This document shows positions 52,979-61,988 of a stretch of 64,000 bases of DNA, in pieces. Position numbers and translations under genes: made by a program. This DNA comes from Paraburkholderia polaris (lineage in GTDB: Bacteria > Pseudomonadota > Gammaproteobacteria > Burkholderiales > Burkholderiaceae), in NCBI RefSeq assembly GCF_012927345.1, contig NZ_JABBGJ010000054.1:1-64000 (forward strand), written 5' to 3'. Each line of letters opens with the position of its first letter. Positions within the stretch are counted from its first letter, which is position 1. Under the pieces are notes generated by a model, which worked only from the letters and a program-made list of their open reading frames with translations, searched no databases and was not told where the DNA came from.

Positions 52979-54799
52979 ATGAGCTCATGTTGCCCCGAAC
53001 GGGTCCGCAATCCTGCCTTCGACGCGCCGCATATCGGCGAACCGCTCGATGTCGCGTTCGACGCCGGCGTGAATCTCGCCTTCGCCATTGCCGCGCCGAC
53101 CGTGCCGCCGCGCCTCACCGAACACTCGCGGCGCATGGCGCAGCGTATCTATCGCGTCGCCGAACGCGTGTATTGCGCGGTCGGCTATGCGATCGCGAAC
53201 ATCATCTTCGTGGTGGGCGACGACGGCATCGTGGTAATCGACGCGACTGAGGCGGTGTCCGCTGCGAAACGTATCTATGAGGACTTCTGCGCGATCGATC
53301 CGCGGCACGTAGAGCTGCCGGTCAAGGCCGTGGTCTACACGCACAACCACACGGACCACACTGGCGGCGTGCGCGCATTCGTCAACGAAGCCGCGCTCGA
53401 GGCGGGCAGCGTCGAGATCATCGCGCACCGCTCGTTGATGGACACCGTGATCAATAACGCGAACCTCGTGGCGCCGATTCTCGCCACGCGTTCGGCCTAC
53501 AGCTTCGGCACGCTGCTGCCGGCCGGCGCGACCGGCAAGGTCAACGCGGGCATCGGACCGGTGTTGATCGCCGAGCCGGCGAGCTTCTTCGCGCCGACCC
53601 GCGTGTTCGACGACAAGCTCGACATCGTGCTGGCGGGCGTGCGCTTCGAGTTCCGCTACGCGCCCTCGGAGGCCGACGACGAAATCGTCATGTGGCTGCC
53701 TGAGCTCGGCGTGCTGCTGTCGGCGGAAGTGATCCAGGGCGAGTGTCTCGCGAACGTGCATACGTTGCGCGGCACGCGTTACCGCGATCCGGTGCGCTGG
53801 TATCAGACGATTGACATGATGCGCGGCTTCAACGCGGCGCATATGGTGCCGGCGCATGGCCGTCCGGTATCGGGCGCGCAGTATGTCGCCGAGGTGCTGT
53901 GCGTGTATCGCGACGCCATCCAGTTCATCCACGATCAGACCATCCGCCACATGAACTTCGGCCTGAGCCCGGACGAACTCGCTGAAGCGATTCCCGCGCT
54001 GCCGCCGCATCTCGCGGAGCACGCATGGCTCGGCGAGTACTACGGCACGGTCAAGCATTCGGTACGGCAGGTGTATAGCGGCCAGCTGGGATGGTTCGAC
54101 GGCGATCCGGCGTCGCTCGATCCGCTGCCGCGCGCTGAACGTTCGCAGCGCATGGTGAAGATGATGGGCGGCGTCGAGCCCGTGCGCGCCGCTGCGCGTA
54201 TCGCCTTGGGTGACGGCGACTGGCGCTGGGCCGTGGAACTGGCCACACTGCTGGTGCGCCTCGATACAACCGACGCCGACGCCCGCAGCATCAAGGCAAG
54301 CGCGTTGCGCGAGTTGGGCTACCGCACGGTGAACACCAACTGGCGCAATTGGTATCTGAGCGCTGCGCGCGAACTCGAACATGCCTACGACGAACTGCCG
54401 TTTGCGGGCAGTTCGAGTCTCGCCTCGACAGACGTGCTGCGCGCGCAGCCGTTGCGCAATGTGTTCCAGCGCTTCAGCGTGAACGTCGATCCGGAACGTT
54501 GCGCCGACGTGCAGATGACGCTCGCATTCCGCGTGATGGATCGCAATGAAACGTATGCGCTCGAACTACGGCGTGGCGTGTTGCAGATTCACGAGCGCAC
54601 AGCTTCGGCGATCGACGTTCAGCTCGCGTTGGAAACCAGCACCTTATACGGCATGCTGCGCGACATGGCGACGCAGTTGCCGAAGGGCCTCGAGAGCGGC
54701 ACAGTAATCCTGGAGCGCGGCACGGCCGAGCAGTTGCGCAGATTCTTCGATTGCTTCGACCAGCCCGCGCGGCGTATGCCCGCGCTGACTACGCGATAG
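52979..54799 (+). CDS. alkyl sulfatase-type metallo-beta-lactamase-fold hydrolase
   Basis: The 606-residue protein has the N-terminal metallo-hydrolase domain with THNHTDHTGGVRAF (about 121-134) and later metal ligands in LGVLLSAEVIQGECLANVH (Glu site) and MVPAHGRPV (His site). The alkyl-sulfatase dimerisation domain carries LPPHLAEHAWLGEYYGTVKHSVRQVYSGQLGWFDGDP (about 341-377). A C-terminal SCP2-like domain follows (about 480-600). This is the SdsA1/BDS1 architecture that cleaves alkyl sulfates such as SDS to alcohols. Unlike SdsA1 it has no signal peptide, so it should act in the cytoplasm. It sits with TetR and fadD genes, so the products may enter acyl-CoA metabolism. Confidence 0.85.
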   Translation: MSSCCPERVRNPAFDAPHIGEPLDVAFDAGVNLAFAIAAPTVPPRLTEHSRRMAQRIYRVAERVYCAVGYAIANIIFVVGDDGIVVIDATEAVSAAKRIYEDFCAIDPRHVELPVKAVVYTHNHTDHTGGVRAFVNEAALEAGSVEIIAHRSLMDTVINNANLVAPILATRSAYSFGTLLPAGATGKVNAGIGPVLIAEPASFFAPTRVFDDKLDIVLAGVRFEFRYAPSEADDEIVMWLPELGVLLSAEVIQGECLANVHTLRGTRYRDPVRWYQTIDMMRGFNAAHMVPAHGRPVSGAQYVAEVLCVYRDAIQFIHDQTIRHMNFGLSPDELAEAIPALPPHLAEHAWLGEYYGTVKHSVRQVYSGQLGWFDGDPASLDPLPRAERSQRMVKMMGGVEPVRAAARIALGDGDWRWAVELATLLVRLDTTDADARSIKASALRELGYRTVNTNWRNWYLSAARELEHAYDELPFAGSSSLASTDVLRAQPLRNVFQRFSVNVDPERCADVQMTLAFRVMDRNETYALELRRGVLQIHERTASAIDVQLALETSTLYGMLRDMATQLPKGLESGTVILERGTAEQLRRFFDCFDQPARRMPALTTR

Positions 54800-54882
54800 A
54801 AGCAACACGGCTCGCATCGGCGCCTCGAGGCAGCGGCACATCGTGCATTGGCGCATCGCGATGCGAAACCCAAGGAGGAGAC

Positions 54883-56529
54883 ATGGAAAAAATCTGGTTG
54901 AAGTCCTATCCGCCGGGCGTACCGGCGGAGATCGACACTACGCACTTCAGCTCCGTTGGCGACTTGCTGGAGCAGAGTTTTCAGACGCACGCGGCAGAGC
55001 GCGCATTCGTCTGCATGGGCCGCGAGTTGACTTACGGCGAACTCGATGTGAAGTCGCGCCATCTTGCGGCGTGGTTTCAATGGCTAGGTCTTGCGCGCGG
55101 CGCGCGCATCGCTGTGATGCTGCCGAATGTGTTGCAGTATCCGGTGGTCATGGCGGCCATCCTGCGCGCCGGTTACGTGGTGGTGAACGTCAATCCGCTG
55201 TACACGCCGCGTGAACTGGAGCATCAGTTGAACGACAGCGGCGCGGAAGCGATCGTGCTGCTCGACACGTTCGCGAAGACGCTCGAGGCTGTGCAAGCGC
55301 ATACGGCGATTAAACATGTCGTGCTGACTTCGATCGGCGAGATGCTCGGCGCGGGTAGTCCTGAGGTTGCGATCGACTCGGTGTCATGCATTGCACTTGA
55401 CGACGCGATCAGGCGCGGCGCGGACGCGGGCTTCACGCCCGTCACGCTTACGCAAAGCGATGTCGCGGTGCTGCAATACACGGGTGGCACCACCGGCGTC
55501 TCAAAGGGCGCTACCTTGCTGCATGGCAATCTGATTGCCAACATCCTGCAATCGGAATTGTGGCGCGAACCGGTTTATCGAGGGCGCACCGACATCAAGC
55601 AGTACATCACGGTTGTCGCGCTGCCGCTGTATCACATCTTTGGACTGACGGTCTGCGGCTTGCTGACGATGCGTTGCGGTGGCTTGGGCATCCTGATTCC
55701 GAATCCACGTGATCTGCCGGGGCTGATCAAAACCTTGCAAGGCTACGCGATCAACTCGTTCCCCGGCGTGAACACGATGTACAACGCGCTGCTGAACGAA
55801 CCCGACTTCGAAACCTTGGACTTCTCGAAGCTGGTGCAATCGAACGGCGGCGGCATGGCGGTGCAGCAAGCCGTCGCGCAACGCTGGCAAGCGCTGACCG
55901 GCGTACCGATCGTCGAAGGTTATGGGCTTTCGGAAACCTCGCCGTGCGCCACCACCAATCTGCCGACGTCCACCGCGTTCACCGGGACGGTCGGCTTGCC
56001 GTTGCCGTCCACGGATATCTCGATTCGCGACGACGCCGGCCACGAAGTGCCGCTCGGCGAGCGCGGTGAAATCTGCATTCGCGGACCGCAGGTGATGGCC
56101 GGCTACTGGAACCGTCCCGATGAAACCGCGAAGGTGATGACGCCGGACGGCTTCTTCAAATCCGGCGACATCGGCGTGATGACGGAAGAGGGCTTCGTGA
56201 AGATCGTCGATCGCAAGAAAGACATGATTCTGGTGTCGGGCTTCAACGTCTATCCGAACGAAATCGAGGACGTCGTGGCGAAGCACCCGGGCGTGTTCGA
56301 AGTGGTGGCGGTCGGCGTGCCGGACGGGGAGTCGGGCGAGGTGGTGAAGCTTTACGTGGTGAAGAAAGACCCGGCGCTCACCGATGTGGACATTCTTGCG
56401 TTCTGCAAGGAGCAACTGACGGGTTACAAGCGGCCCAAGATCATCGAGTTTCGCAGCGAACTGCCGAAGACCAACGTCGGCAAGATTTTGCGGCGCGCAT
56501 TGCGCGACGAGGTGAAGAGCGCGAGTTGA
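54883..56529 (+). CDS. fadD: long-chain fatty-acid–CoA ligase (FadD-type)
   Basis: The 548-residue ANL-superfamily enzyme activates fatty acids with ATP and CoA. It has the AMP-binding motif VLQYTGGTTGVSKGATLLHGN (about 192-212), VEGYGLSETSPCATTN (about 343), and GWYKSGD-equivalent GFFKSGDIGVM. The C-terminal IVDRKKDMILVSGFNVYPNEIEDVVAKHPGVFEVVAVGVPD has the FadD signature, and the catalytic Lys lies in LPKTNVGKILRR. The start follows a strong AAGGAGG site. It lies 83 bp after the metallo-hydrolase gene, suggesting one transcript. Glyoxalase I follows it. Confidence 0.92.
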   Translation: MEKIWLKSYPPGVPAEIDTTHFSSVGDLLEQSFQTHAAERAFVCMGRELTYGELDVKSRHLAAWFQWLGLARGARIAVMLPNVLQYPVVMAAILRAGYVVVNVNPLYTPRELEHQLNDSGAEAIVLLDTFAKTLEAVQAHTAIKHVVLTSIGEMLGAGSPEVAIDSVSCIALDDAIRRGADAGFTPVTLTQSDVAVLQYTGGTTGVSKGATLLHGNLIANILQSELWREPVYRGRTDIKQYITVVALPLYHIFGLTVCGLLTMRCGGLGILIPNPRDLPGLIKTLQGYAINSFPGVNTMYNALLNEPDFETLDFSKLVQSNGGGMAVQQAVAQRWQALTGVPIVEGYGLSETSPCATTNLPTSTAFTGTVGLPLPSTDISIRDDAGHEVPLGERGEICIRGPQVMAGYWNRPDETAKVMTPDGFFKSGDIGVMTEEGFVKIVDRKKDMILVSGFNVYPNEIEDVVAKHPGVFEVVAVGVPDGESGEVVKLYVVKKDPALTDVDILAFCKEQLTGYKRPKIIEFRSELPKTNVGKILRRALRDEVKSAS

Positions 56530-56629
56530 AAACGGGCGTGCCGCGCGTGTCGCCGTGTGTGGCGCGCTGCAGCGCGGCGTGATTCCGGGTACATTGTCAT
56601 TCTCGACATCACGCACTAGGGAGTACACG

Positions 56630-57016
56630 ATGCGCCTGCTTCACACCATGCTCCGGGTCGGCGACCTGGACCGTTCGATCGCGTTCTACACCGAGCTGCT
56701 CGGTATGAAATTGCTGCGCCGCGACGACTATCCGGACGGCAAGTTCACGCTCGCTTTCGTCGGCTATGAAGACGAACGTGACGGCACCGTTCTCGAACTC
56801 ACGCATAACTGGGACACGCCGTCGTATGACCTCGGCAACGGCTTCGGGCACCTCGCCGTCGAAGTTGAAGATGCCTATGCCGCGTGCGACAAGATCAAGG
56901 CACAAGGTGGCAAGGTCGTGCGCGAAGCCGGCCCGATGAAACACGGCACCACCGTGATCGCCTTCGTCGAGGATCCGGACGGCTACAAGATCGAGTTTAT
57001 TCAGAAGAAAAAGTGA
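56630..57016 (+). CDS. gloA: lactoylglutathione lyase (glyoxalase I)
   Basis: GloA converts the methylglyoxal–glutathione hemithioacetal to S-lactoylglutathione. The 128-residue protein has the four metal ligands: His5 (MRLLHTMLRVGDLDRSIAFYTELLGMKLLRR), Glu56 (TVLELTHNW), His74 (GNGFGHLAVEVED) and Glu122 (DPDGYKIEFIQ). The short form suggests the nickel-type bacterial enzyme. It lies 100 bp after fadD, with a following small gene 26 bp away. Confidence 0.95.
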   Translation: MRLLHTMLRVGDLDRSIAFYTELLGMKLLRRDDYPDGKFTLAFVGYEDERDGTVLELTHNWDTPSYDLGNGFGHLAVEVEDAYAACDKIKAQGGKVVREAGPMKHGTTVIAFVEDPDGYKIEFIQKKK

Positions 57017-57042
57017 CGTAAGCGGCGGGGCGAGGACACGCA

Positions 57043-57441
57043 ATGAATAACGGCAATCCCTACTTCAAAGAACTTGACGATATCCACGTCGAAATCCAGG
57101 CGTTGTTCGACGGCTCCGCGGATCACGGCGCGCTGGACCGCATCATGGCGCGTTTCGCTCCGCAGTTCACGCTGGTCATGCCGTCCGGTCTCGCACTCGA
57201 TCATGCCGGTCTGCGCGAGATTTTCGCGAAGCTGAACGGCGCGCGTCCTGGCTCGCAGATCAAAATCCGCGATATGGAGATCGTGTCCGAGTATCCGTCG
57301 GGCGCGGTGGTGAAATATCGTGAGTATCAGCGCGATAGCGCGGGCAATGCGAACGTAAGGCGTTCGACAGCGGTGATGGATCTGGACGCGCACGGCAAGG
57401 TGACGTGGCGTCACCTGCAGGAAACCTTCTGCACGGATTGA
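57043..57441 (+). CDS. NTF2-like/DUF4440 family small protein
   Basis: The 132-residue soluble protein resembles the SnoaL/DUF4440-type fold. It has an N-terminal helix (YFKELDDIHVEIQALFDG), a central FTLVMPSGLALDHAGLREIFAKLNGARPGSQIKIRDMEIVSEYPSGAVVKYREYQ and a final strand MDLDAHGKVTWRHLQETF. Catalytic residues are not obvious. It is 26 bp downstream of gloA and probably co-transcribed. A 7-bp hairpin (57460-57466 with 57478-57484) followed by TTT is a weak terminator in the convergent gap. Confidence 0.75.
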   Translation: MNNGNPYFKELDDIHVEIQALFDGSADHGALDRIMARFAPQFTLVMPSGLALDHAGLREIFAKLNGARPGSQIKIRDMEIVSEYPSGAVVKYREYQRDSAGNANVRRSTAVMDLDAHGKVTWRHLQETFCTD

Positions 57442-57459
57442 GTAGCGGGTTTCAGAAGG

Positions 57460-57487
57460 CCGGCGCTTCGAGTTGAGGCGCCGGTTT
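57460..57487. terminator. weak hairpin in the convergent gap after the NTF2-like gene
   Basis: CCGGCGC (57460-57466) pairs with GCGCCGG (57478-57484) around an 11-nt loop, then TTT. It is a plausible but weak terminator. Confidence 0.4.
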
Positions 57488-57557
57488 CCAGGCTTCATGA
57501 CCAGAGGCCGAAGACCGAAGGCCGAGGTCTTGAACGGCCGAAGAAGGCCTGAGCGCT

Positions 57558-58460
57558 TTAAAGCGTCGGAAGCAATTCCGGCGGATGCGACTTCAACGTC
57601 TGCCGCGCTTCGCGGAATTCCGGAAAAATCGATTCCACGGTCTGCCAGAAGCGCGGACTGTGATTCATCTCGCGCAGATGCGCGAGCTCGTGCGCAACGA
57701 CGTAATCGATGATCGACAGCGGGAAGTGGATCAGCCGCCAGTTCAGGCGAATTTTGCCGTCGCTCGAACAGCTGCCCCAACGCGTGGCCGCTGAAGAGAG
57801 TGCATACGCGCGATAGTTGACGCCCAGTTTCTCCGCGTAGATCGCGAGGCGCTCGCCGAACAGGCGCTTTGCTTCGCCTTGCAGCCAGCCTTGCACGCGA
57901 TCCTTGATCTGCTGCGGGTCGGCTTGCAACGGCAGCGGCACTTGTAGCGCTGCTTCCTCTGCGCTGAACGCCAGCATGCCTTGCGGCGCGCCGAGCTTCA
58001 CGCGCACGGGCTGACCGAGATACGGCACTTCCGCACCATCTTTCCAGTCGACCTTGGGCAACGCGCGCTGTTCGACACGCGTTTGCCATTCGATCAGCTT
58101 CGTAAAAATCCAGCGCTGCTTTTCGGTGATCGCGGTTTCGATATCGGCGAGCGTGACCCAGCGTGGTGCGGTAATCATCAGGCCGCTGCTGTCGATCGCA
58201 AAGCCGATCGAGCGGCGTGCCGAGCGCTTGAGCACATAGTGCAGCGTGCGCGAACCGATGGTGAGGCTGCGCAGCTTGGTACCGTCGGGTGCGAGCGGCA
58301 CAGCCGGCTGCTGCCCGCTCTGCGAGCCCGCCGAATATCCGGACGAAGGCCCGGACGGTGATGGGGACGACGACGTCGACCCCGGCTCGGCGAAGAGCGG
58401 GAGATCGAGCTGCCGGTTATCGAGCGCCGCAGCGGGCTGCGACGTAGGAGACTTCTGCAT
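57558..58460 (-). CDS. YgjP-like zinc metallopeptidase (DUF45)
   Basis: The 300-residue protein has a Ser/Pro/Gly-rich, probably disordered N-terminal part (about 1-60). The DUF45 core has the HExxH-type site in IDYVVAHELAHLREMNHSPRFWQTVESIFPEFREAR (about 250-285), where HELAH gives two zinc His and the catalytic Glu. Also typical are LKRSARRSIGFAIDSSGLMITAPRWV and TRWGSCSSDGKIRLNWRLI. It resembles SprT-like and YgjP proteins; the cellular substrate is unknown. It is in a minus-strand run with plsC, gmhB, glyS and glyQ. Confidence 0.88.
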   Translation of the reverse strand: MQKSPTSQPAAALDNRQLDLPLFAEPGSTSSSPSPSGPSSGYSAGSQSGQQPAVPLAPDGTKLRSLTIGSRTLHYVLKRSARRSIGFAIDSSGLMITAPRWVTLADIETAITEKQRWIFTKLIEWQTRVEQRALPKVDWKDGAEVPYLGQPVRVKLGAPQGMLAFSAEEAALQVPLPLQADPQQIKDRVQGWLQGEAKRLFGERLAIYAEKLGVNYRAYALSSAATRWGSCSSDGKIRLNWRLIHFPLSIIDYVVAHELAHLREMNHSPRFWQTVESIFPEFREARQTLKSHPPELLPTL

Positions 58461-58504
58461 CGGATTCGGCTTCGCGCAAATGCGCCTTCGAGGGCGCGGG
58501 CGCG

Positions 58505-59263
58505 TCAGATTGGTGCGGCGGCGGAGGTGCTATCCGCCGCGCGGTACGCGGTAGGATCGAGGCGACGCATTTCAGCTTCGATCCACTGTTCGACGCGCGT
58601 GTTCACTTCATCGGGCGTGAGCCCCGTCGTGTCGATCGGCTTGCCGATCGACACTGTGACTATACCCGCATATTTGAGAAACGAGTTGCGTGGCCACACA
58701 CGCCCGGCGTTGTGTGCGATCGGCACGACCGGTGCGCCGGTGGCAATCGCGAAACGCGCGCCGCCGGTTTTGTACTTACCCTGCTTGCCGGTCGGCGTAC
58801 GTGTGCCTTCCGGAAACATGATGACCCAGGCGCCTTCCGCCATGCGCTGCTTACCTTGCTTGATGACCGATTCGAACGCGTACTTGCCTTCCTTGCGGTC
58901 GATGTGAACCATCTTCAGCAGGCCCAATGCCCAGCCGAAGAACGGCACATACAGCAGCTCGCGCTTGAACACATAGCATAGCGGCCGCGGCATCAGCGCC
59001 GGAAACGCCAGCGTTTCCCAGGCCGATTGATGCTTGGACAGCAACACGGCCGGACCGTCGGGCAGGTTCTCGAAGCCCTCGATCTTGTAGCGGATGCCGT
59101 TCAGCCAGCGCACCGTGTGGAGTGTGGCGCGGCACCAGCCGGCCGCCATCCAGTAGCGGTTGTCGGCGCGCATGAACGGAAACGCGATGAAGCACGCGGT
59201 CGCGTACGGCACCGTGAAGAGCACGAAGTAGATCAGCAGCAGCAAAGAACGGATGAAGCGCAT
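58505..59263 (-). CDS. plsC: 1-acyl-sn-glycerol-3-phosphate acyltransferase
   Basis: PlsC adds the second acyl chain to lysophosphatidic acid at the inner membrane. The 252-residue protein starts with a membrane segment (MRFIRSLLLLIYFVLFTVPYATACFIAF). It has the acyltransferase block I as SKHQSAWETLAF (H-x4-E where many have H-x4-D), FEGTRT-type block III as MFPEGTRTPTGKQGKYKTGGARFAI, and VVPIAHNAGRVWPR. The HQSxWET variant is common in betaproteobacterial homologues. The start at 59263 is chosen because upstream frame overlaps gmhB. It lies 40 bp after gmhB. Confidence 0.9.
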   Translation of the reverse strand: MRFIRSLLLLIYFVLFTVPYATACFIAFPFMRADNRYWMAAGWCRATLHTVRWLNGIRYKIEGFENLPDGPAVLLSKHQSAWETLAFPALMPRPLCYVFKRELLYVPFFGWALGLLKMVHIDRKEGKYAFESVIKQGKQRMAEGAWVIMFPEGTRTPTGKQGKYKTGGARFAIATGAPVVPIAHNAGRVWPRNSFLKYAGIVTVSIGKPIDTTGLTPDEVNTRVEQWIEAEMRRLDPTAYRAADSTSAAAPI

Positions 59264-59303
59264 CGGCTTGGTCAGTGAGGGTTGGGGACGCGCGTGGTGC
59301 GCG

Positions 59304-59858
59304 TCACTCGTGAGCGTCGGAAAGGAAGTCGAGTGCGAACGCGCGCAGATCGTCGTGCACGCGCGTGCCTTCCGGCAGGCCACCGGCCTGGAGCGTTTTG
59401 CGGCCCTTGCCGGTCAGCACCAGATGAGTCGGATGTCCGAGCGACGCGCCCGCTTGCAGATCGCGCATCGCGTCGCCGACCACCGGCGTATTCTGCGGAT
59501 CGACTTCGAAACGTTCGGCGATCATTTTCAGCATGCCGGGCTTTGGCTTGCGGCATTCGCAGTGATCTTGCGCCGTATGCGGGCAGAAGAACACCGCGTC
59601 GATGCGCCCGCCGACCGCCGCCGCCATGCGATGCATTTTCAGATGCATTGCATTGAGCGCGTTCATGTCGAAGAGACCACGGCCGATGCCCGACTGGTTG
59701 GTCGCGATCGCCACGCGATAACCCGCCTGGTTCAGCCGCGCGATCGCTTCGAGCGAACCGGGCAGGGCAACCCATTCGTCCGGCGACTTGATGAAGGCGT
59801 CGGAATCGACGTTGATCACGCCGTCGCGGTCGAGGATCACCACTTTTTTGGTCGGCAT
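59304..59858 (-). CDS. gmhB: D-glycero-beta-D-manno-heptose-1,7-bisphosphate 7-phosphatase
   Basis: GmhB removes the 7-phosphate in ADP-heptose synthesis for the LPS inner core. The 184-residue HAD phosphatase has the nucleophile motif VVILDRDGVINVDSD (about 5-19), the SNQSGIGRGLFD loop, the zinc-binding cluster CPHTAQDHCECRKPKPGML (about 93-111) that defines this group, and VVGDAMRDLQAG for the metal Asp. It begins 10 bp after glyS, so it is co-transcribed with the synthetase genes. Confidence 0.93.
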   Translation of the reverse strand: MPTKKVVILDRDGVINVDSDAFIKSPDEWVALPGSLEAIARLNQAGYRVAIATNQSGIGRGLFDMNALNAMHLKMHRMAAAVGGRIDAVFFCPHTAQDHCECRKPKPGMLKMIAERFEVDPQNTPVVGDAMRDLQAGASLGHPTHLVLTGKGRKTLQAGGLPEGTRVHDDLRAFALDFLSDAHE

Positions 59859-59868
59859 GGCGCGGGGC

Positions 59869-61968
59869 TCAGGCGGCGAGTCGGGAAATGTCGGCGACGC
59901 AATTCATCTGCTGATGCAGCGCGCCGAGCAAAGCCAGACGGTTGGCGCGCAACGCCGGATCTTCGGCGTTGACCATCACGTCGTTGAAGAACGTGTCGAC
60001 CGGTTCGCGCAACGCGGCGAGCGCGGTCAGTGCGCCCGTGTAGTCGCGCGCGGCGAGTTGCGATTGCACGCGCGGCGCGACCTGTTCTAGCTGAGCGTGC
60101 AGGGCTTTTTCCGCCGCTTCGGTCAGCAGCGTGACCTGCACACCGCCAGTCGCCGAACCTTCCGACTTCTTCAGGATATTCGAAATACGCTTGTTTGCCG
60201 CCGCGAGCGATGCCGCTTCCGGCAGCGCTGCGAATTCGCGCACTGCATCCAGACGCGCGACGATGTCATCGAGGCGCGTCGGGTTCAGTGCCAGCACCGC
60301 GTCGATTTCGCCGGGCGCGTAACCGCGCTCGCGCAGCAGACCGCGCAGACGGTCCATGCTGAATTCGTAGATCGCTTGCGTCGAATCAGCGACGCCCGGC
60401 ACTGCGGCGAATTGCGCGTAAGCGGTGCGCAGCAGTTCGACCAGATCAACCGGCAATTGCTTCTCGACCAGAATCCGCAGCACGCCGAGCGCGTGACGGC
60501 GCAGCGCGAACGGGTCTTTCTCGCCGGTGGGTTGCAGGCCGATGCCCCAGATGCCGACCAGCGTTTCGAGCTTGTCGGCGAGTGCGACGACGGTGCCGGT
60601 TGCCGTGGTCGGCAAGGCGTCGCCTGAGAAACGCGGCTGATAGTGTTCCGAGCATGCCAGCGCGACTTCTTCCGGCTCGCCGTCGTGGCGCGCGTAGTAC
60701 GTGCCCATCGTGCCCTGCAGTTCGGGGAATTCGCCAACCATGTCGGTGATCAGATCGGCCTTGGCGAGGCGCGCGGCGCGCTTTGCCAGTGCGACATCTG
60801 CGCCGGTCAGTGCGGCAATCGCGCCGGCCAGCGCTTCGACGCGCTCGACGCGTTGCAGTGCCGAACCCAGTTTGTTGTGATACACGACGTTGGCGAGCAG
60901 CGGCACGCGGTCAGCCAGCGGCTTCTTCTTGTCCTGCTCGAAGAAGAACTTCGCATCAGCCAGACGCGGACGCACCACGCGCTCGTTACCTTCGACGATA
61001 TCGCCCGGCGTTTTGGTTTCGATGTTCGACACGATCAGGAAGCGCGAGCGCAGCTTGCCGTTCGCATCCGTCAACGCGAAGTATTTCTGGTTCGTCTGCA
61101 TCGTCAGGATCAGGCATTCCTGCGGCACTTGCAGGAATTCGTCTTCAAAACGGCAGGCGTAGACCACCGGCCATTCGACCAGCGAATTCACTTCATCCAG
61201 CAGCGATTCCGGCATCACGACCTGGTCGCCGTCGGCTTGCGCGAGCAGATGCGTGCGGATGGCTTCCTTGCGGTCGGCGAAATTCGCGACCACGCGACCC
61301 TTGTGCAACAGCGTGTCGGCATACGAATCCGCGTGCTGGATCTGCACGAAGCCTTCGGACAGGAAGCGATGACCGAGCGTGGTGTCGTCGGCATCGACGC
61401 CCAGTGCGCTGACCGGCACGACCTGTTCGCCGTGCAACGTGGTCAGACGATGCACCGGACGCACGAACTGCACATTGGTGCCGTCCGGGCGCTGATACGT
61501 CATCACCTTCGGGATCGGCAGCTTGGCGAGCGTTTCGTCAAGCGCGGTTTGCAGGCCTTCGGCGAGCGTGGCGCCCGGCGCGGCGTAGCGCAGGAAGAAG
61601 GCTTCGGCCTTGCCGTCCTGCGCGCGTTCCAGGTCGTTCACCGAAAAATCGGGGAAGCCGAGCGCAGCCAGTTTCTTCGCGAGCGGCGCGGTGGGCTGGC
61701 CGTCTTTATCGAGCGCGACCGAAACCGGCAGCACTTTTTCGCGCACGTGTTTTTCCGGCGCGACCGAACGCACGTTCTTGATCGTGACGGCGAGGCGGCG
61801 CGGCGTGGCATATCGTTCGAACGACAGTTCGCCTTCGACCAGGTCGCGCGCCGCGAGGCGCTGCGCAATACCTTCGGCGAAGGCGTCGCCCAGACGCGCG
61901 AGCGCTTTCGGCGGCAGTTCTTCGGTCAGCAGCTCGACGAGCAGGGTAGCTTGATGGGGTTGAGTCAT
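59869..61968 (-). CDS. glyS: glycyl-tRNA synthetase beta subunit
   Basis: The beta subunit of the bacterial alpha2beta2 glycyl-tRNA synthetase carries tRNA recognition and an HD-like region. The 699-residue product starts MTQPHQATLLVELLTEELPPKALARLG and has the core MQTNQKYFALTDANGKLRSRFLIVSNIE and GEFPELQGTMGTYYARHDGEPEEVALACSEHYQPRFSGD. The ATG at 61968 is the family start; earlier in-frame codons overlap the glyQ end. The C-terminal part (about 580-699) is the anticodon-binding helix bundle. It starts 20 bp after glyQ. Confidence 0.96.
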   Translation of the reverse strand: MTQPHQATLLVELLTEELPPKALARLGDAFAEGIAQRLAARDLVEGELSFERYATPRRLAVTIKNVRSVAPEKHVREKVLPVSVALDKDGQPTAPLAKKLAALGFPDFSVNDLERAQDGKAEAFFLRYAAPGATLAEGLQTALDETLAKLPIPKVMTYQRPDGTNVQFVRPVHRLTTLHGEQVVPVSALGVDADDTTLGHRFLSEGFVQIQHADSYADTLLHKGRVVANFADRKEAIRTHLLAQADGDQVVMPESLLDEVNSLVEWPVVYACRFEDEFLQVPQECLILTMQTNQKYFALTDANGKLRSRFLIVSNIETKTPGDIVEGNERVVRPRLADAKFFFEQDKKKPLADRVPLLANVVYHNKLGSALQRVERVEALAGAIAALTGADVALAKRAARLAKADLITDMVGEFPELQGTMGTYYARHDGEPEEVALACSEHYQPRFSGDALPTTATGTVVALADKLETLVGIWGIGLQPTGEKDPFALRRHALGVLRILVEKQLPVDLVELLRTAYAQFAAVPGVADSTQAIYEFSMDRLRGLLRERGYAPGEIDAVLALNPTRLDDIVARLDAVREFAALPEAASLAAANKRISNILKKSEGSATGGVQVTLLTEAAEKALHAQLEQVAPRVQSQLAARDYTGALTALAALREPVDTFFNDVMVNAEDPALRANRLALLGALHQQMNCVADISRLAA

Positions 61969-61988
61969 TTCTTGGTGTTCTCGTCTCG

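Noticed and set aside
59253..59972. 239-codon plus-strand frame across gmhB and plsC starts
   Set aside because: Antisense to two well-supported genes, with the Arg/His-rich shadow composition.
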